DNA of 64,000 bases from Liminaster sp045576355 (lineage in GTDB: Bacteria > Bacteroidota > Bacteroidia > Bacteroidales > UBA3663), in contig JAZNGG010000061.1 in the NCBI GenBank assembly GCA_045576355.1, forward strand, positions 62,001 through 126,000, read 5' to 3'. Positions 18,200 through 27,012 of this stretch are shown one piece after another. The notes beneath the pieces are model-generated. The model worked only from the letters and a program-made list of their open reading frames with translations, ran no database searches and was not told where the DNA came from. Made by a program: the position numbers and the translations under genes. Numbering within the stretch: the first letter of the stretch is position 1; every line of letters begins with the position of its first letter.

Positions 18200-20044
18200 A
18201 TGAAAAAATTATTCATTAGTCTCCTTGCTTTTTGCTTTGTGACGTTGTCGCTTTTTGCAGACGTTACGTTTGTAGGTAAAGCTCCTAAAGCAGTTGTAGA
18301 GGGGCAGCAATTCAGAGTAGAGTTTGTCTTGAGCGATAATGGTTCGGACTTTCGTTGTGATATCAAATCGAGCGGATTGAGAGTTTTGGCAGGTCCGGCT
18401 GTATCAACGGGAATGTCCATGACTATGAACCAAGGAAAAAGGACTACGTCAATGACCTCAACCTACACTTATTATTTGATGGCAGAGAAGGAGGGAAAAT
18501 ACACCATTCCCGCAGCCTCTGTTAAGGTCGGCAGTCAGGTTTACACATCTCAACCGATTTCGTTAAATGTACTTCCTCCCGATAAACCGGCTTCGTCTGG
18601 AAACTCCTCGGGGAGTGCAGCGCCTAACAATGGAAGTCAGAGTAAAGGCATTAGTAAAGACGATGTCCGTCTCAATGTAGATCTTTCCAAGACAAAAGTA
18701 TATGAGGGAGAGGCTATCTTAGCAACTGTAAAGTTGTATTTCCGCAATACAGATATAGAGTATTTAAGCGAAGCGAAGTTACCCGATTTTGCCGGTTTTA
18801 CAGTTCAAGACATTGAAAATGATAATCCTCAGGCTACTCTCGAACGGTTTAATGATATAAATTATCGGATGTATCCGGTAAAGCAATATTTGCTTTTCCC
18901 TCAACGTAATGGTACGATCGAGATTCCGTCTGCTTCGGTAGTTGCTGTTGCTCAGGTGGTTACAACTCGTCGCACGGGAGGATTTTTCGACATGCCTATG
19001 GATTTTGTTCAGAATGTTGAAATTCCGGTTTCATCTTCGGCTAGAAAAGTCACTGTCCTTCCTTTGCCTTCTGGAAAACCCGCTTCTTTTATGGGTGCTG
19101 TTGGTCGATTTGACGTTAAGGCTACTCTCTCTTCTGGTCAAGTTAAAGTAAATGATGCCATTACTTATAAATTGGTTATTGAGGGTGTAGGTAACTTAAA
19201 GTATGTAAAGTCTCCTGAAATAGAGTTCCCCTCTGACTTTGAGGTGTATGATCCTAAAGTTGATGTGTCTGCTAAAAACACTGTCCAAGGGGTAAGTGGT
19301 AAGAAAGTTTTAGAATATACGATTATTCCAAGACATGCGGGAGATTTTACTATACCTGCGTTAGAGTTTAGCTATTTTGATCCTCGTAGTGAGCAGTACA
19401 AGACCATCAAAACTGATTCTTTTTCTATAACCGTGGAGAAAGGCGATGGAGATGAGAATGCCTCAGGTGGAGGAGTGGCAGATTTCACCGGACCTCATCA
19501 AGAACGCTTGAAGGTTTTGGGGTCTGATATCAGATATATTAGAGATATTGATGTCACAGATTTGCAATTAGGATATAATCCATTCTATGGCACGCATATT
19601 TACTATTTGTTGCTCTTTATCCCCCAATTGCTTTTTATAGTTATAGCACTTATCTATCGTCGTCAATTGAAACTAAATGCCGATCTTTCACGCAAACGTC
19701 GTGGAAAAGCCAACAAAGTCGCATCCAAGAGACTCAAGGAAGCAGCTATAGCATTGAAAGAGAAAAATCCTGCTAGATTCTATGAGGCTATTCATAAAGC
19801 TATGTTGGGTTATGTCAGTGATAAACTCAGCATACCGATGGGAGAACTTTCTCGGGAGAGTGTAGAACAACAGTTGGTTTCTCATGGAGCTTCAGAGGAA
19901 TTGGCTCATGAGTTTGTCGATGTACTATCTACCTGTGAGTTCGCCCGATATGCTCCGTCATCTGATCATAGAGCAATGGATACACTTTATGAGCGTGCAG
20001 GTAAGATCATCGGTATTCTCGATGGACAACTGAAGAAAAGGTGA
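18200..20044 (+). CDS. batD: Aerotolerance protein BatD (oxygen tolerance)
   Basis: A signal peptide ends near LSLFA. The large periplasmic part is made of beta-sandwich-like repeats typical of BatD: VEGQQFRVEFVLSDN, then VYEGEAILATVKLYFRNTDI, then VKVNDAITYKLVIEGVGNLKYV. A Ser/Gly/Asn-rich linker lies near residue 135. A transmembrane helix (YYLLLFIPQLLFIVIALIY, near residue 465) leads to a cytoplasmic tail related to the tail of the 14280-15287 product. At 614 residues it is full length. The gap to batC is 82 bases. Confidence 0.92.
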   Translation: MKKLFISLLAFCFVTLSLFADVTFVGKAPKAVVEGQQFRVEFVLSDNGSDFRCDIKSSGLRVLAGPAVSTGMSMTMNQGKRTTSMTSTYTYYLMAEKEGKYTIPAASVKVGSQVYTSQPISLNVLPPDKPASSGNSSGSAAPNNGSQSKGISKDDVRLNVDLSKTKVYEGEAILATVKLYFRNTDIEYLSEAKLPDFAGFTVQDIENDNPQATLERFNDINYRMYPVKQYLLFPQRNGTIEIPSASVVAVAQVVTTRRTGGFFDMPMDFVQNVEIPVSSSARKVTVLPLPSGKPASFMGAVGRFDVKATLSSGQVKVNDAITYKLVIEGVGNLKYVKSPEIEFPSDFEVYDPKVDVSAKNTVQGVSGKKVLEYTIIPRHAGDFTIPALEFSYFDPRSEQYKTIKTDSFSITVEKGDGDENASGGGVADFTGPHQERLKVLGSDIRYIRDIDVTDLQLGYNPFYGTHIYYLLLFIPQLLFIVIALIYRRQLKLNADLSRKRRGKANKVASKRLKEAAIALKEKNPARFYEAIHKAMLGYVSDKLSIPMGELSRESVEQQLVSHGASEELAHEFVDVLSTCEFARYAPSSDHRAMDTLYERAGKIIGILDGQLKKR

Positions 20045-20105
20045 TTCCATCATATAGTTTATTTTGTTTGTTAAAATTGTTGTAATACAATATATATTGA
20101 CTTTT

Positions 20106-20936
20106 ATGCGAACTTTTAAAATTTGTCTATTGTCTCTTATCTGCGGATTGCTCTCTTGTGACATATATGCCCAAGAGACGATCTCTGACTCGCTTCAGGC
20201 ATCGGCGTCATCCGAGACTTCTACTTCTCAGTATCCTTTGGAGGCCAATGAAGCCTTGTCTCGTTTTCGCGCTAATTATGACGATGCCAATTATGCCGAA
20301 GCTATTGCCATTGGAGAACAAGTTGCTAAGGATTTTGGTGTCAGTCCAGGACTATATTATAATTTGGGTAATGCCTATTATAAAAATAAGCAGTATGCTC
20401 AAGCTATCTTGAACTATGAGCGTTGCCTTTTGATGGATCCTTCCAATAATGATGCTCGTACTAATTTGGAGTTGGCGCAAATGCAGACTATTGATAAAAT
20501 TGAGAGTATTTCTCCAACGATTTTTGAGCTTTGGTCCGATGCTTTACGCAATCAACTGAGTGAATCTGCTTGGTCATATCTTGCTGTTTCATTTGTTTTT
20601 CTTTTTGTAATTTCCCTTTTTGTTTATTTTTTCTCTCATCGACGCATATTGCGTAAAGTGGGCTTCTTTGGCGCCTTTTTTAGTCTTTTGTTTGCCATTC
20701 TTGCCCATTATTATGCCGGGGAACAATATGAACATCTTACATCTCGTAATGAGGCTATCGTAATGTCTCCTTCTGTAACAGTGCGTTATAGTCCGGCAGA
20801 ATCCGGAGTTAAGGCTTTTACACTTCATGAAGGAACTAAAGTTAAAGTGAGAGAAACCTTAGGCGAATGGTCTGAAATAGAACTTTCAGATGGGAGTGTA
20901 GGGTGGATCCCTTCTGTTCATATAGAGAGGATTTGA
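20106..20936 (+). CDS. batE: Aerotolerance protein BatE (TPR plus SH3-like domain)
   Basis: The ATG at 20106 starts an export signal; the frame opens upstream only at a TTG. The signal has a possible lipobox (GLLSC followed by Asp) and an alternative signal-peptidase site at YAQ. TPR units follow (FRANYDDANYAEAIAIGEQ, LYYNLGNAYYKNKQYAQAILNYERCLLMDP). Two transmembrane helices come next (SYLAVSFVFLFVISLFVYFF, FFGAFFSLLFAILAHYYAG). A C-terminal SH3b-like domain ends with GEWSEIELSDGSVGWIPSVHIERI. It is the last gene of the operon, and a strong terminator follows within 30 bases. Confidence 0.9.
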   Translation: MRTFKICLLSLICGLLSCDIYAQETISDSLQASASSETSTSQYPLEANEALSRFRANYDDANYAEAIAIGEQVAKDFGVSPGLYYNLGNAYYKNKQYAQAILNYERCLLMDPSNNDARTNLELAQMQTIDKIESISPTIFELWSDALRNQLSESAWSYLAVSFVFLFVISLFVYFFSHRRILRKVGFFGAFFSLLFAILAHYYAGEQYEHLTSRNEAIVMSPSVTVRYSPAESGVKAFTLHEGTKVKVRETLGEWSEIELSDGSVGWIPSVHIERI

Positions 20937-20960
20937 CGCGTTATAAGATCTGCTACTATA

Positions 20961-21023
20961 AGAAAAGAAACGAAGCAAGGATAGCTATAGCAAAAATCCT
21001 TTGCTTCGTTTCTTTTCTTTTTG
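20961..21023 (+). terminator. Intrinsic terminator of the Bat operon
   Basis: AGAAAAGAAACGAAGCA pairs with TGCTTCGTTTCTTTTCT, extended inward by AGGAT/ATCCT. The stem exceeds 20 bp around a 13-base loop, followed by TTTTT at 21019-21023. Confidence 0.85.
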
Positions 21024-21094
21024 GGGGGATGTGTAATGTTGTTATAATGGTCCTTTGTCTGCCTTTGTATAATAGGTTTAAACTATCTATAACA

Positions 21095-21154
21095 AACACA
21101 GCACGCTGAGTAAGTGAACTGTGCGCTATGCAAGGCAACGCAGCGTGCTGTGTT
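21095..21154. repeat. Palindromic dispersed repeat between the bat operon and the AraC gene
   Basis: AACACAGCACGCTG at 21095-21108 is perfectly inverted at 21141-21154 around a 32-base loop. The loop and right arm contain GCAAGGCAACGCAGCG, the reverse complement of the motif repeated at 244-340. It could act as a terminator for the convergent AraC gene, whose stop codon lies 6 bases away. Confidence 0.65.
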
Positions 21155-21159
21155 AGATT

Positions 21160-22077
21160 TCAATTTGAGGCATTCTTTTTGTTTTGTCTATATATCTTTG
21201 GAGCTAACCCTAAGTGTTTTTTGACATATCTGCCAAAAAAAGAGAGATTGGGAAAATCAAATTCTCCGGCAATTTCTTTGATGGTTTTATCAGAGTGAAG
21301 CAGTTGGAACTTTATCAATTGTGCGACATGAATATTGATTAATTCTGAAGCCGTTAGTCCGCTAATTCTTTTGCTCACATTGGAGACATATTTGGCTGTG
21401 TAACAAAGCTTGTCTGCAAAGTAAGCTACATCTCGATGCTTACCATTGTCTTCTCTGATTAAATGATTAAACTGATTGAATAAATGTTCCGGTGCACTAT
21501 AGTTAAAGGAATAGTCCAGATCTTCTTGTTTGTGTTCTGACTGGTAGATGTCTGCCAGATCTATTATAAGAGCAGAGAATAGATGTCTGATAATCATTTT
21601 ATGGAATGGCCCTTTGTTGATAAATTGCTCGCATATTAAATCTGAATATAATTGGAATTTTCCTTTATATTTCCCTAAATCATTGAAACTTCTAATTGGG
21701 ATCTCTTCTTTTTTAAGATATTTGATAAATTTCCATCCATTATTCTTGTTTGTGGGAATTAAATTGGAGATGAATCCGGTTGTCATACATAGTTCGACAA
21801 CGTTAGAGTTGGAGGATTGTACCCAATCATTGATGATTAATCCCGGTAGATATAAAAAGTGTTCACCGGCTTGCATTCTATTGTGTTTCCCATTTACATT
21901 AAACTCTATAAATCCCTCCTTGCATGATATCACCGCAAGGAAATTCATCCTGAATGCTTCGGGTAAGCTTTTTAAAAAACCTGATGTAATGACGATATCT
22001 TCATCGTCAAATATGATGGACTCTTTGCTCTTTTTTAGGTCGCTGAATGAAAATATTTCTAATGAGTTATTTGTCAT
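21160..22077 (-). CDS. AraC-family transcriptional regulator
   Basis: The C-terminal 100 residues form an AraC-type double helix-turn-helix: DVAYFADKLCYTAKYVSNVSKR, then KTIKEIAGEFDFPNLSFFGRYVKKHLGLAPKIYR. The N-terminal 190 residues look like a cupin-type sensing domain (GFIEFNVNGKHNRMQAGEHFLYLPG). The overall plan matches the small stand-alone AraC regulators of Bacteroidales. It lies alone, convergent with the Bat operon and divergent from the gyrB region. Target genes and effector cannot be inferred. A TATCTTTG box on the same strand lies about 40 bases upstream of its ATG. Confidence 0.9.
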   Translation of the reverse strand: MTNNSLEIFSFSDLKKSKESIIFDDEDIVITSGFLKSLPEAFRMNFLAVISCKEGFIEFNVNGKHNRMQAGEHFLYLPGLIINDWVQSSNSNVVELCMTTGFISNLIPTNKNNGWKFIKYLKKEEIPIRSFNDLGKYKGKFQLYSDLICEQFINKGPFHKMIIRHLFSALIIDLADIYQSEHKQEDLDYSFNYSAPEHLFNQFNHLIREDNGKHRDVAYFADKLCYTAKYVSNVSKRISGLTASELINIHVAQLIKFQLLHSDKTIKEIAGEFDFPNLSFFGRYVKKHLGLAPKIYRQNKKNASN

Positions 22078-22118
22078 TTTTTTATTTATTTTGTTGAATA
22101 AGTATTGTAATTGTGGGG

Positions 22119-22126
22119 CAAAGATA
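22119..22126 (-). promoter_or_regulatory. -7 box upstream of the AraC gene
   Basis: The minus strand reads TATCTTTG, an exact match to TAnnTTTG. No convincing TTTG lies at the expected distance further upstream. Confidence 0.45.
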
Positions 22127-22266
22127 GAAAAATGTATTTTATAGTTGTTGTTTGTATTATCCTTTCATGTGTTCTAAATTTCCTTTTGTAAAATTTCAAA
22201 TAGGACACCGGATAAAAAGAACATTTTTGAAGTAGAATTTCTTACCTCTTTCTCATTACGAACCCT

Positions 22267-22482
22267 TATCTTTGCTGCGAATTAAAAAACATAAAGTAAC
22301 AGATATGACATACTACATACTTCAAATGAATATCGGCTGTTTTTTAGGAGAAGCTTTGCCAGATAAGTTGCAAAGCTGACATTTATTTTTTTTAAGGACT
22401 TTCCCGAGAGTGATCTTATGGATGTTCGAAACTTAGAAAACATTTTTCAACGGCTCAGAGAGTGATCTTAGAGCCGTTTTTT
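22267..22482 (+). ncRNA. Candidate small RNA transcript ahead of gyrB with two terminator-like hairpins
   Basis: A TATCTTTG box at 22267-22274 could start a transcript near 22281. No open frame of useful length follows. A first terminator-like hairpin (AGCTTTGC / GCAAAGCT, 22352-22377) is followed by a T-rich run to 22396. A second (AACGGCTC / GAGCCGTT, 22449-22478) is followed by TTTTTT. The 13-mer GAGAGTGATCTTA occurs twice, at 22406-22418 and 22458-22470. The AraC gene points the other way, so these terminators need a plus-strand transcript of their own. The predicted RNA would be about 110 or 200 nt. No known RNA family was recognised. Confidence 0.4.
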
Positions 22483-22521
22483 CTTGCCCTAAAAAACTGT
22501 AATTTTTTCGGCAAAATAACC

Positions 22522-22552
22522 TTTGCTGATTCAAAAAAAAATGTTATCTTTG
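22522..22552 (+). promoter_or_regulatory. gyrB promoter
   Basis: TTTG at 22522-22525 and TATCTTTG at 22545-22552 are 19 bases apart, a full match to the Bacteroidota consensus. The gyrB ATG is 25 bases downstream. Confidence 0.75.
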
Positions 22553-22576
22553 CAAAGTTTTAGAAATACGTAAATT

Positions 22577-24511
22577 ATGGTAGAAAATCAGAATAATTAT
22601 TCCGCCGAAAGTATTCAGGTCTTAGAGGGACTTGAGGCAGTTCGTAAACGTCCTGCGATGTATATCGGTGATATCAGTGACAAGGGTCTTCATCATTTGG
22701 TATATGAAGTAGTAGATAACTCCATCGATGAGGCTTTAGCTGGTTATGCATCTCATATTGAGGTGGTTATTTTGGAAGATAATTCGATAAAAGTTGTAGA
22801 TAACGGACGAGGTATTCCGGTTGATATGCATGAGAAAGAGCATAAATCTGCTCTTGAAGTTGTTCTTACCGTTCTTCATGCCGGAGGAAAGTTTGATAAG
22901 GGAACATATAAAGTTTCCGGAGGTCTTCATGGTGTCGGTGTTTCTTGTGTCAATGCATTGTCAGATTATCTCTGTGCAGAGGTGCGCCGTCAAGGTCATA
23001 TTTATCGTCAAGAGTTTGCTTTCGGCAAACCTACCAGTCAAGTTCAGATTGTCGGAGACACCGATGAGACAGGAACAACAGTTGTTTTCCATCCGGATCC
23101 GTCCATTTTTACATCGACCGTTTATCAATATGATATATTAGCATCTCGTCTTAGAGATCTGGCATATTTGAATGCCGGTATCCATCTGACATTGACTGAT
23201 GAGCGTGAGCGTCTTGAAGATGGAACTTTTAAGCAGGATGTTTTCTATTCGACCAATGGTCTTAATGAATTTGTGCAGTGGCTGGATGAAAATCGTGAGC
23301 ACTTGATACCGGATGTTATTCATTTGAATAAAGAGAGCAATGGAGTGCCGGTAGAGGTGGCTATGACTTACAACACCTCTTATAGTGAAACGATTTACAC
23401 GTTTGTCAATAATATCAATACTCACGAGGGCGGTACCCATCTTGAGGGTTTTCGTTATGCATTAACCTCTACTTTAAAGAACTATGCCACAAAAGAGAAG
23501 ATGCTGGAAAAGGCTAAAGTAGATGTGAAAGCAGATGACTTCAGAGAGGGATTGACAGCGGTTATTTCTGTCAAGGTTGCCGAACCACAATTTGAAGGTC
23601 AGACTAAAACCCGTTTGGGTAATGTCGAGATTCGTCCTGCAGTAAGCCAAGCTGTGTCAGCAGCACTCGAGAATTATTTAGAAGAGCACCCCAAAGAGGC
23701 TCATTTGATTGTCGAAAAGGTGATTTTGGCTGCACAAGCTCGCGTGGCAGCTCGTAAGGCACGAGAGGCTGTGCAGAAAAAGACAACATTGACCGGAGGC
23801 GGATTGCCCGGTAAATTGTCAGACTGCTCATCTAAGGATCCTGTAGAATGTGAGATTTTCCTTGTCGAGGGTGACTCTGCCGGTGGAACTGCCAAACAAG
23901 GGCGTGATCGTAATTTCCAGGCCATTCTACCTTTGCGTGGAAAAATCTTAAATGTGGAGAAAGTGCTTATCCATAAAATGCTCGAAAGTGAGGAAATCCA
24001 GAATATGTTCCGTGCTTTCCGTGTAAGCCTTCGTGAAGATAAAACGTTGGATATTTCCAATCTGCGTTATCATAAAGTTGTTATTATGACCGATGCGGAT
24101 GTCGATGGTGCTCATATTGCGACATTATTGCTTACGCTCTTCTTCCGCTATATGCGTCCTTTGATCGAGGAGGGTTATGTATATATCGCTCAAGCACCCC
24201 TTTATAAGTGTACAAAGGGTAAGATAGAAGAGTATTGTTGGGATGATGCAGCTCGCGAAATGTTTATTATGCGTTATGGGGATGGTCAGGAGAATCAGAT
24301 TAAAACCCAGCGTTATAAAGGTTTGGGAGAAATGAATGCCGAACAACTTTGGGATACTACGATGAATCCTGATCACCGTCATTTGAAACGAGTAAGCATT
24401 GAAGATGCTATTAAAGCTGATCAGACATTCTCCATGTTGATGGGAGAGGAGGTAGCACCGCGTAGAGATTTTATCGTTGCTAATTCGGATATCGCTAATA
24501 TTGATGCATAA
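22577..24511 (+). CDS. gyrB: DNA gyrase subunit B
   Basis: GyrB supplies the ATPase and part of the cleavage core of gyrase, which introduces negative supercoils. GHKL ATPase motifs are intact: YEVVDNSIDEA, VVDNGRGIP and GGLHGVGVSCVNALS. The TOPRIM region has EGDSAGGTAKQGRDRNFQAI at about residue 431, PLRGKILNVEK and the metal-binding MTDADVDGAH. The tail QRYKGLGEMNAEQLW is also present. At 644 residues it is the compact form without the enterobacterial insertion. It is preceded by a consensus promoter and followed by a strong terminator, so it is a single-gene unit. ParE is the alternative, but the motif spelling fits GyrB better. Confidence 0.95.
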   Translation: MVENQNNYSAESIQVLEGLEAVRKRPAMYIGDISDKGLHHLVYEVVDNSIDEALAGYASHIEVVILEDNSIKVVDNGRGIPVDMHEKEHKSALEVVLTVLHAGGKFDKGTYKVSGGLHGVGVSCVNALSDYLCAEVRRQGHIYRQEFAFGKPTSQVQIVGDTDETGTTVVFHPDPSIFTSTVYQYDILASRLRDLAYLNAGIHLTLTDERERLEDGTFKQDVFYSTNGLNEFVQWLDENREHLIPDVIHLNKESNGVPVEVAMTYNTSYSETIYTFVNNINTHEGGTHLEGFRYALTSTLKNYATKEKMLEKAKVDVKADDFREGLTAVISVKVAEPQFEGQTKTRLGNVEIRPAVSQAVSAALENYLEEHPKEAHLIVEKVILAAQARVAARKAREAVQKKTTLTGGGLPGKLSDCSSKDPVECEIFLVEGDSAGGTAKQGRDRNFQAILPLRGKILNVEKVLIHKMLESEEIQNMFRAFRVSLREDKTLDISNLRYHKVVIMTDADVDGAHIATLLLTLFFRYMRPLIEEGYVYIAQAPLYKCTKGKIEEYCWDDAAREMFIMRYGDGQENQIKTQRYKGLGEMNAEQLWDTTMNPDHRHLKRVSIEDAIKADQTFSMLMGEEVAPRRDFIVANSDIANIDA

Positions 24512-24603
24512 ATTGTTATCATACTGAAAGGGTGATATTGAGATAAAGAGATTGCTATTCAGAATAAGATTAGCAAGAGTCTTAAATCGGGTAACCTAAC
24601 AAG

Positions 24604-24629
24604 AGAGGCTGCGTTTGCAGCCTCTTTTT
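24604..24629 (+). terminator. Intrinsic terminator of gyrB
   Basis: AGAGGCTGC and GCAGCCTCT form a 9-bp stem with a 4-base loop, followed by TTTTT. Confidence 0.88.
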
Positions 24630-24790
24630 GCATGAATGAAGTTATTTCCTATGCTGAAATTTTTTTTTTCACAAGGATTGTGTTATCTTCGCAGCAGTCA
24701 TTTTATATTGGCTTTTTATAGAGAATTAGATGTATTGTCAATATTGACAGAGAAACAACGTGTATAATAATTTTAGTTAAAGGCTTAGAT

Positions 24791-25396
24791 ATGTTTTCTG
24801 GAATTGTAGAAGAACCGGCTCGTGTTGTAGCTCTCCGTAAAGAAGGTACTAATTTACACCTTACGATGACATGCTCGTTTGTCTCTGAATTAAAAATTGA
24901 TCAGAGTATAGCACATAATGGAGTATGTCTTACAGTGGTAGATATAAAAGATGATACTTATACAGTGACTGCCATGCAGGAGACATTGTTGCGTTCTAAC
25001 CTTGGGAAATTGCAGGTCGGTGATTGGGTCAATTTGGAGAGGAGTATGCTGATGAATGGACGTCTGGATGGACATATTGTCCAGGGACATGTGGATTGTG
25101 TCGCTCATTGTACTCAAGTGGAGGACGTTGATGGCAGTCATTATTATACATTCGTTTATGATATTTCTCCAGAATTAGTGCGACAGGGGTATATTACTGT
25201 CGAAAAGGGGTCGATCACAGTCAATGGTGTGAGTCTGACTGTATGTGATTCGCAAAAAGATTCTTTTCGTGTAGCCATAATTCCTTATACTTATGAACAT
25301 ACGAACTTTTGCCGTATAGAGGTGGGGACGATCGTAAATTTGGAATTTGATATTATCGGAAAGTATATCAGCAAGATCAATAGTTATAACCAGTAA
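24791..25396 (+). CDS. ribE: Riboflavin synthase, alpha subunit
   Basis: This enzyme dismutates two molecules of 6,7-dimethyl-8-ribityllumazine to give riboflavin. Two lumazine-binding repeats are visible. The first starts MFSGIVEEPARVV with NGVCLTV and GRLDGHIVQGHVD; the second has VEKGSITVNGVSLTV and RVAIIPYTYEHTNF. Length is 201 residues, normal for the family. The partner lumazine synthase (ribH) is encoded separately at 41575-42075. lgt begins 5 bases after the stop, so the two are probably co-transcribed. I saw no FMN-riboswitch-like leader in the 160 bases upstream. Confidence 0.95.
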   Translation: MFSGIVEEPARVVALRKEGTNLHLTMTCSFVSELKIDQSIAHNGVCLTVVDIKDDTYTVTAMQETLLRSNLGKLQVGDWVNLERSMLMNGRLDGHIVQGHVDCVAHCTQVEDVDGSHYYTFVYDISPELVRQGYITVEKGSITVNGVSLTVCDSQKDSFRVAIIPYTYEHTNFCRIEVGTIVNLEFDIIGKYISKINSYNQ

Positions 25397-25401
25397 TCGA
25401 T

Positions 25402-26268
25402 ATGTTGCCTTTTAATATTGTAACATGGACGGCAGATCCGACCTTGTTTACCATTGACTTGGGATTTTTTGAATTTCAGTTGAGATGGTATCCTTTGATG
25501 TTTCTCATTGGATTTGCTTTAGGTATTTGGATCATGGAAAGAATCTATGCGCGAGAGGGTTTGAATCCAGAGCGAGTGTATAAACTTTTCATTTATACTT
25601 TTATAGGAACCGTGGTCGGAGCCCGATTGGGACATTGTCTTTTTTATGATCCTTCTTATTATTTAGCACATCCGATAGAGATATTAAAAACCTATAAAGG
25701 AGGATTGGCAAGCCATGGTGGTACGATAGGAGTAGTTTTAGCGGTATTGTTATATGCAAAGAAAGATCATGTTGGCAAATTGTGGATATTAGATCGACTT
25801 GCAATTGCTGTTGCTCCTGTCGCAGCGTTGATACGTATGGGAAATTTATTTAATCATGAAATATATGGATATGAGACTGCTTTACCCTGGGGATTCCGTT
25901 TTATTGAGAATATCCATCAGTGGGAGCGTGGAGCCGAACCAATTTTCACTGCTCCATCTCATCCTACTCAAATTTATGAGGCATTAGCATATCTTGTTAT
26001 TTTTGCATTCCTTTTGTGGTTATATTTCCGAACAGATAGCCCCAAACGTTCCGGATTATTGTTAGGTGTCTTTATGTTAGGTGTTTTCGGATCTCGATTC
26101 TTGATAGAGTATGTAAAAAATGTACAAGAAGACTTTGAAGAGGGAATGTTGCTCGATATGGGACAAATATTAAGTATCCCATTCATCATTTGGGGAGCCT
26201 GGTTGATTGTTCGTGCCTTAAAACGACCTTTACAAGAGGAGAATAAGAGACCTCAACCGCGGATATAG
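25402..26268 (+). CDS. lgt: Prolipoprotein diacylglyceryl transferase
   Basis: Lgt is an inner-membrane enzyme that attaches diacylglycerol to the lipobox cysteine of prolipoproteins, of which this window encodes many. Several hydrophobic helices are present. Family signatures are VGARLGHCLFYDP, GGLASHGGTIGVVLAVLLYA, RMGNLFNHEIYG with TALPWGFRF, and SHPTQIYEA. Length is 288 residues. It lies directly behind ribE in a likely two-gene unit, with rpe and comEC following in the same direction after a gap of 78 bases. Confidence 0.95.
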   Translation: MLPFNIVTWTADPTLFTIDLGFFEFQLRWYPLMFLIGFALGIWIMERIYAREGLNPERVYKLFIYTFIGTVVGARLGHCLFYDPSYYLAHPIEILKTYKGGLASHGGTIGVVLAVLLYAKKDHVGKLWILDRLAIAVAPVAALIRMGNLFNHEIYGYETALPWGFRFIENIHQWERGAEPIFTAPSHPTQIYEALAYLVIFAFLLWLYFRTDSPKRSGLLLGVFMLGVFGSRFLIEYVKNVQEDFEEGMLLDMGQILSIPFIIWGAWLIVRALKRPLQEENKRPQPRI

Positions 26269-26346
26269 AAATAAGGGTTTTGATACTTGTTATATTTAAA
26301 TATAGTTATTATTTGGGTTTTGATACATCACTAAAATTCAGAGTAT

Positions 26347-26994
26347 ATGATACAGGTAGCTCCATCTTTTCTTGCAGTAGATTATGCATATGTCGCTCGT
26401 GATATTGAAATGGTAAATCAAAGTGAAGCCGATTGGTTGCACTATGATGTCATGGATGGTTCTTTTGTTCCTAATATATCTTTTGGCTTTCCGATTTTGG
26501 CTACGTTGAGCAAAATTTCTCAAAAACCAATCGATGTCCACATGATGGTGGTTCAGCCGGAGCGTTGGATTTCCCGTATGCGAGATTATGGAGTCAGAAT
26601 GCTGACGATTCATCAAGAGGCATGTCCTCATCTTCATCGCACTATACAACAAATTCATGAGGCTGGGATGTCAGCTGGTGTTGCTATTAATCCGGCTACG
26701 TCTATTACTGTTTTAGAAGAGATTATTACAGATGTAGATCTTGTCTTGAATATGACTGTCAATCCCGGATTTGGAGGACAAAAGTTCATTCCTTCTATGT
26801 TGGACAAGGTTGGCCGTCTTAAAGAGTTGATCTTACGTCATGACTCGCATGCTCTAATCGAGGTAGATGGTGGAGTTAATCTTGAGACTGGAGCTTTACT
26901 GAAAGCTGCCGGAGCAGATATCCTTGTGTCCGGTAATACGATTTTCAGCAGTGAAGATCCTCTGCAGATGATACATGATCTGAAGTCACTATAA
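26347..26994 (+). CDS. rpe: Ribulose-phosphate 3-epimerase
   Basis: Rpe interconverts ribulose 5-phosphate and xylulose 5-phosphate in the pentose phosphate pathway. The TIM-barrel motifs are clear: VAPSFLAVDY, HYDVMDGSFVPNISFG, VHMMV, NMTVNPGFGGQKFIPSML and IEVDGGVNLETG. Length is 215 residues, typical. The comEC-like gene follows 18 bases later. Confidence 0.96.
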   Translation: MIQVAPSFLAVDYAYVARDIEMVNQSEADWLHYDVMDGSFVPNISFGFPILATLSKISQKPIDVHMMVVQPERWISRMRDYGVRMLTIHQEACPHLHRTIQQIHEAGMSAGVAINPATSITVLEEIITDVDLVLNMTVNPGFGGQKFIPSMLDKVGRLKELILRHDSHALIEVDGGVNLETGALLKAAGADILVSGNTIFSSEDPLQMIHDLKSL

Positions 26995-27012
26995 AATCAA
27001 ATTTTATTTGTT

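Noticed and set aside
21548..22144. 198-codon plus-strand open frame
   Set aside because: It lies antisense to the AraC regulator, whose helix-turn-helix domain is clear.
24630..24790. Possible FMN riboswitch before ribE
   Set aside because: None of the conserved FMN-element blocks is present in this short AT-rich leader.
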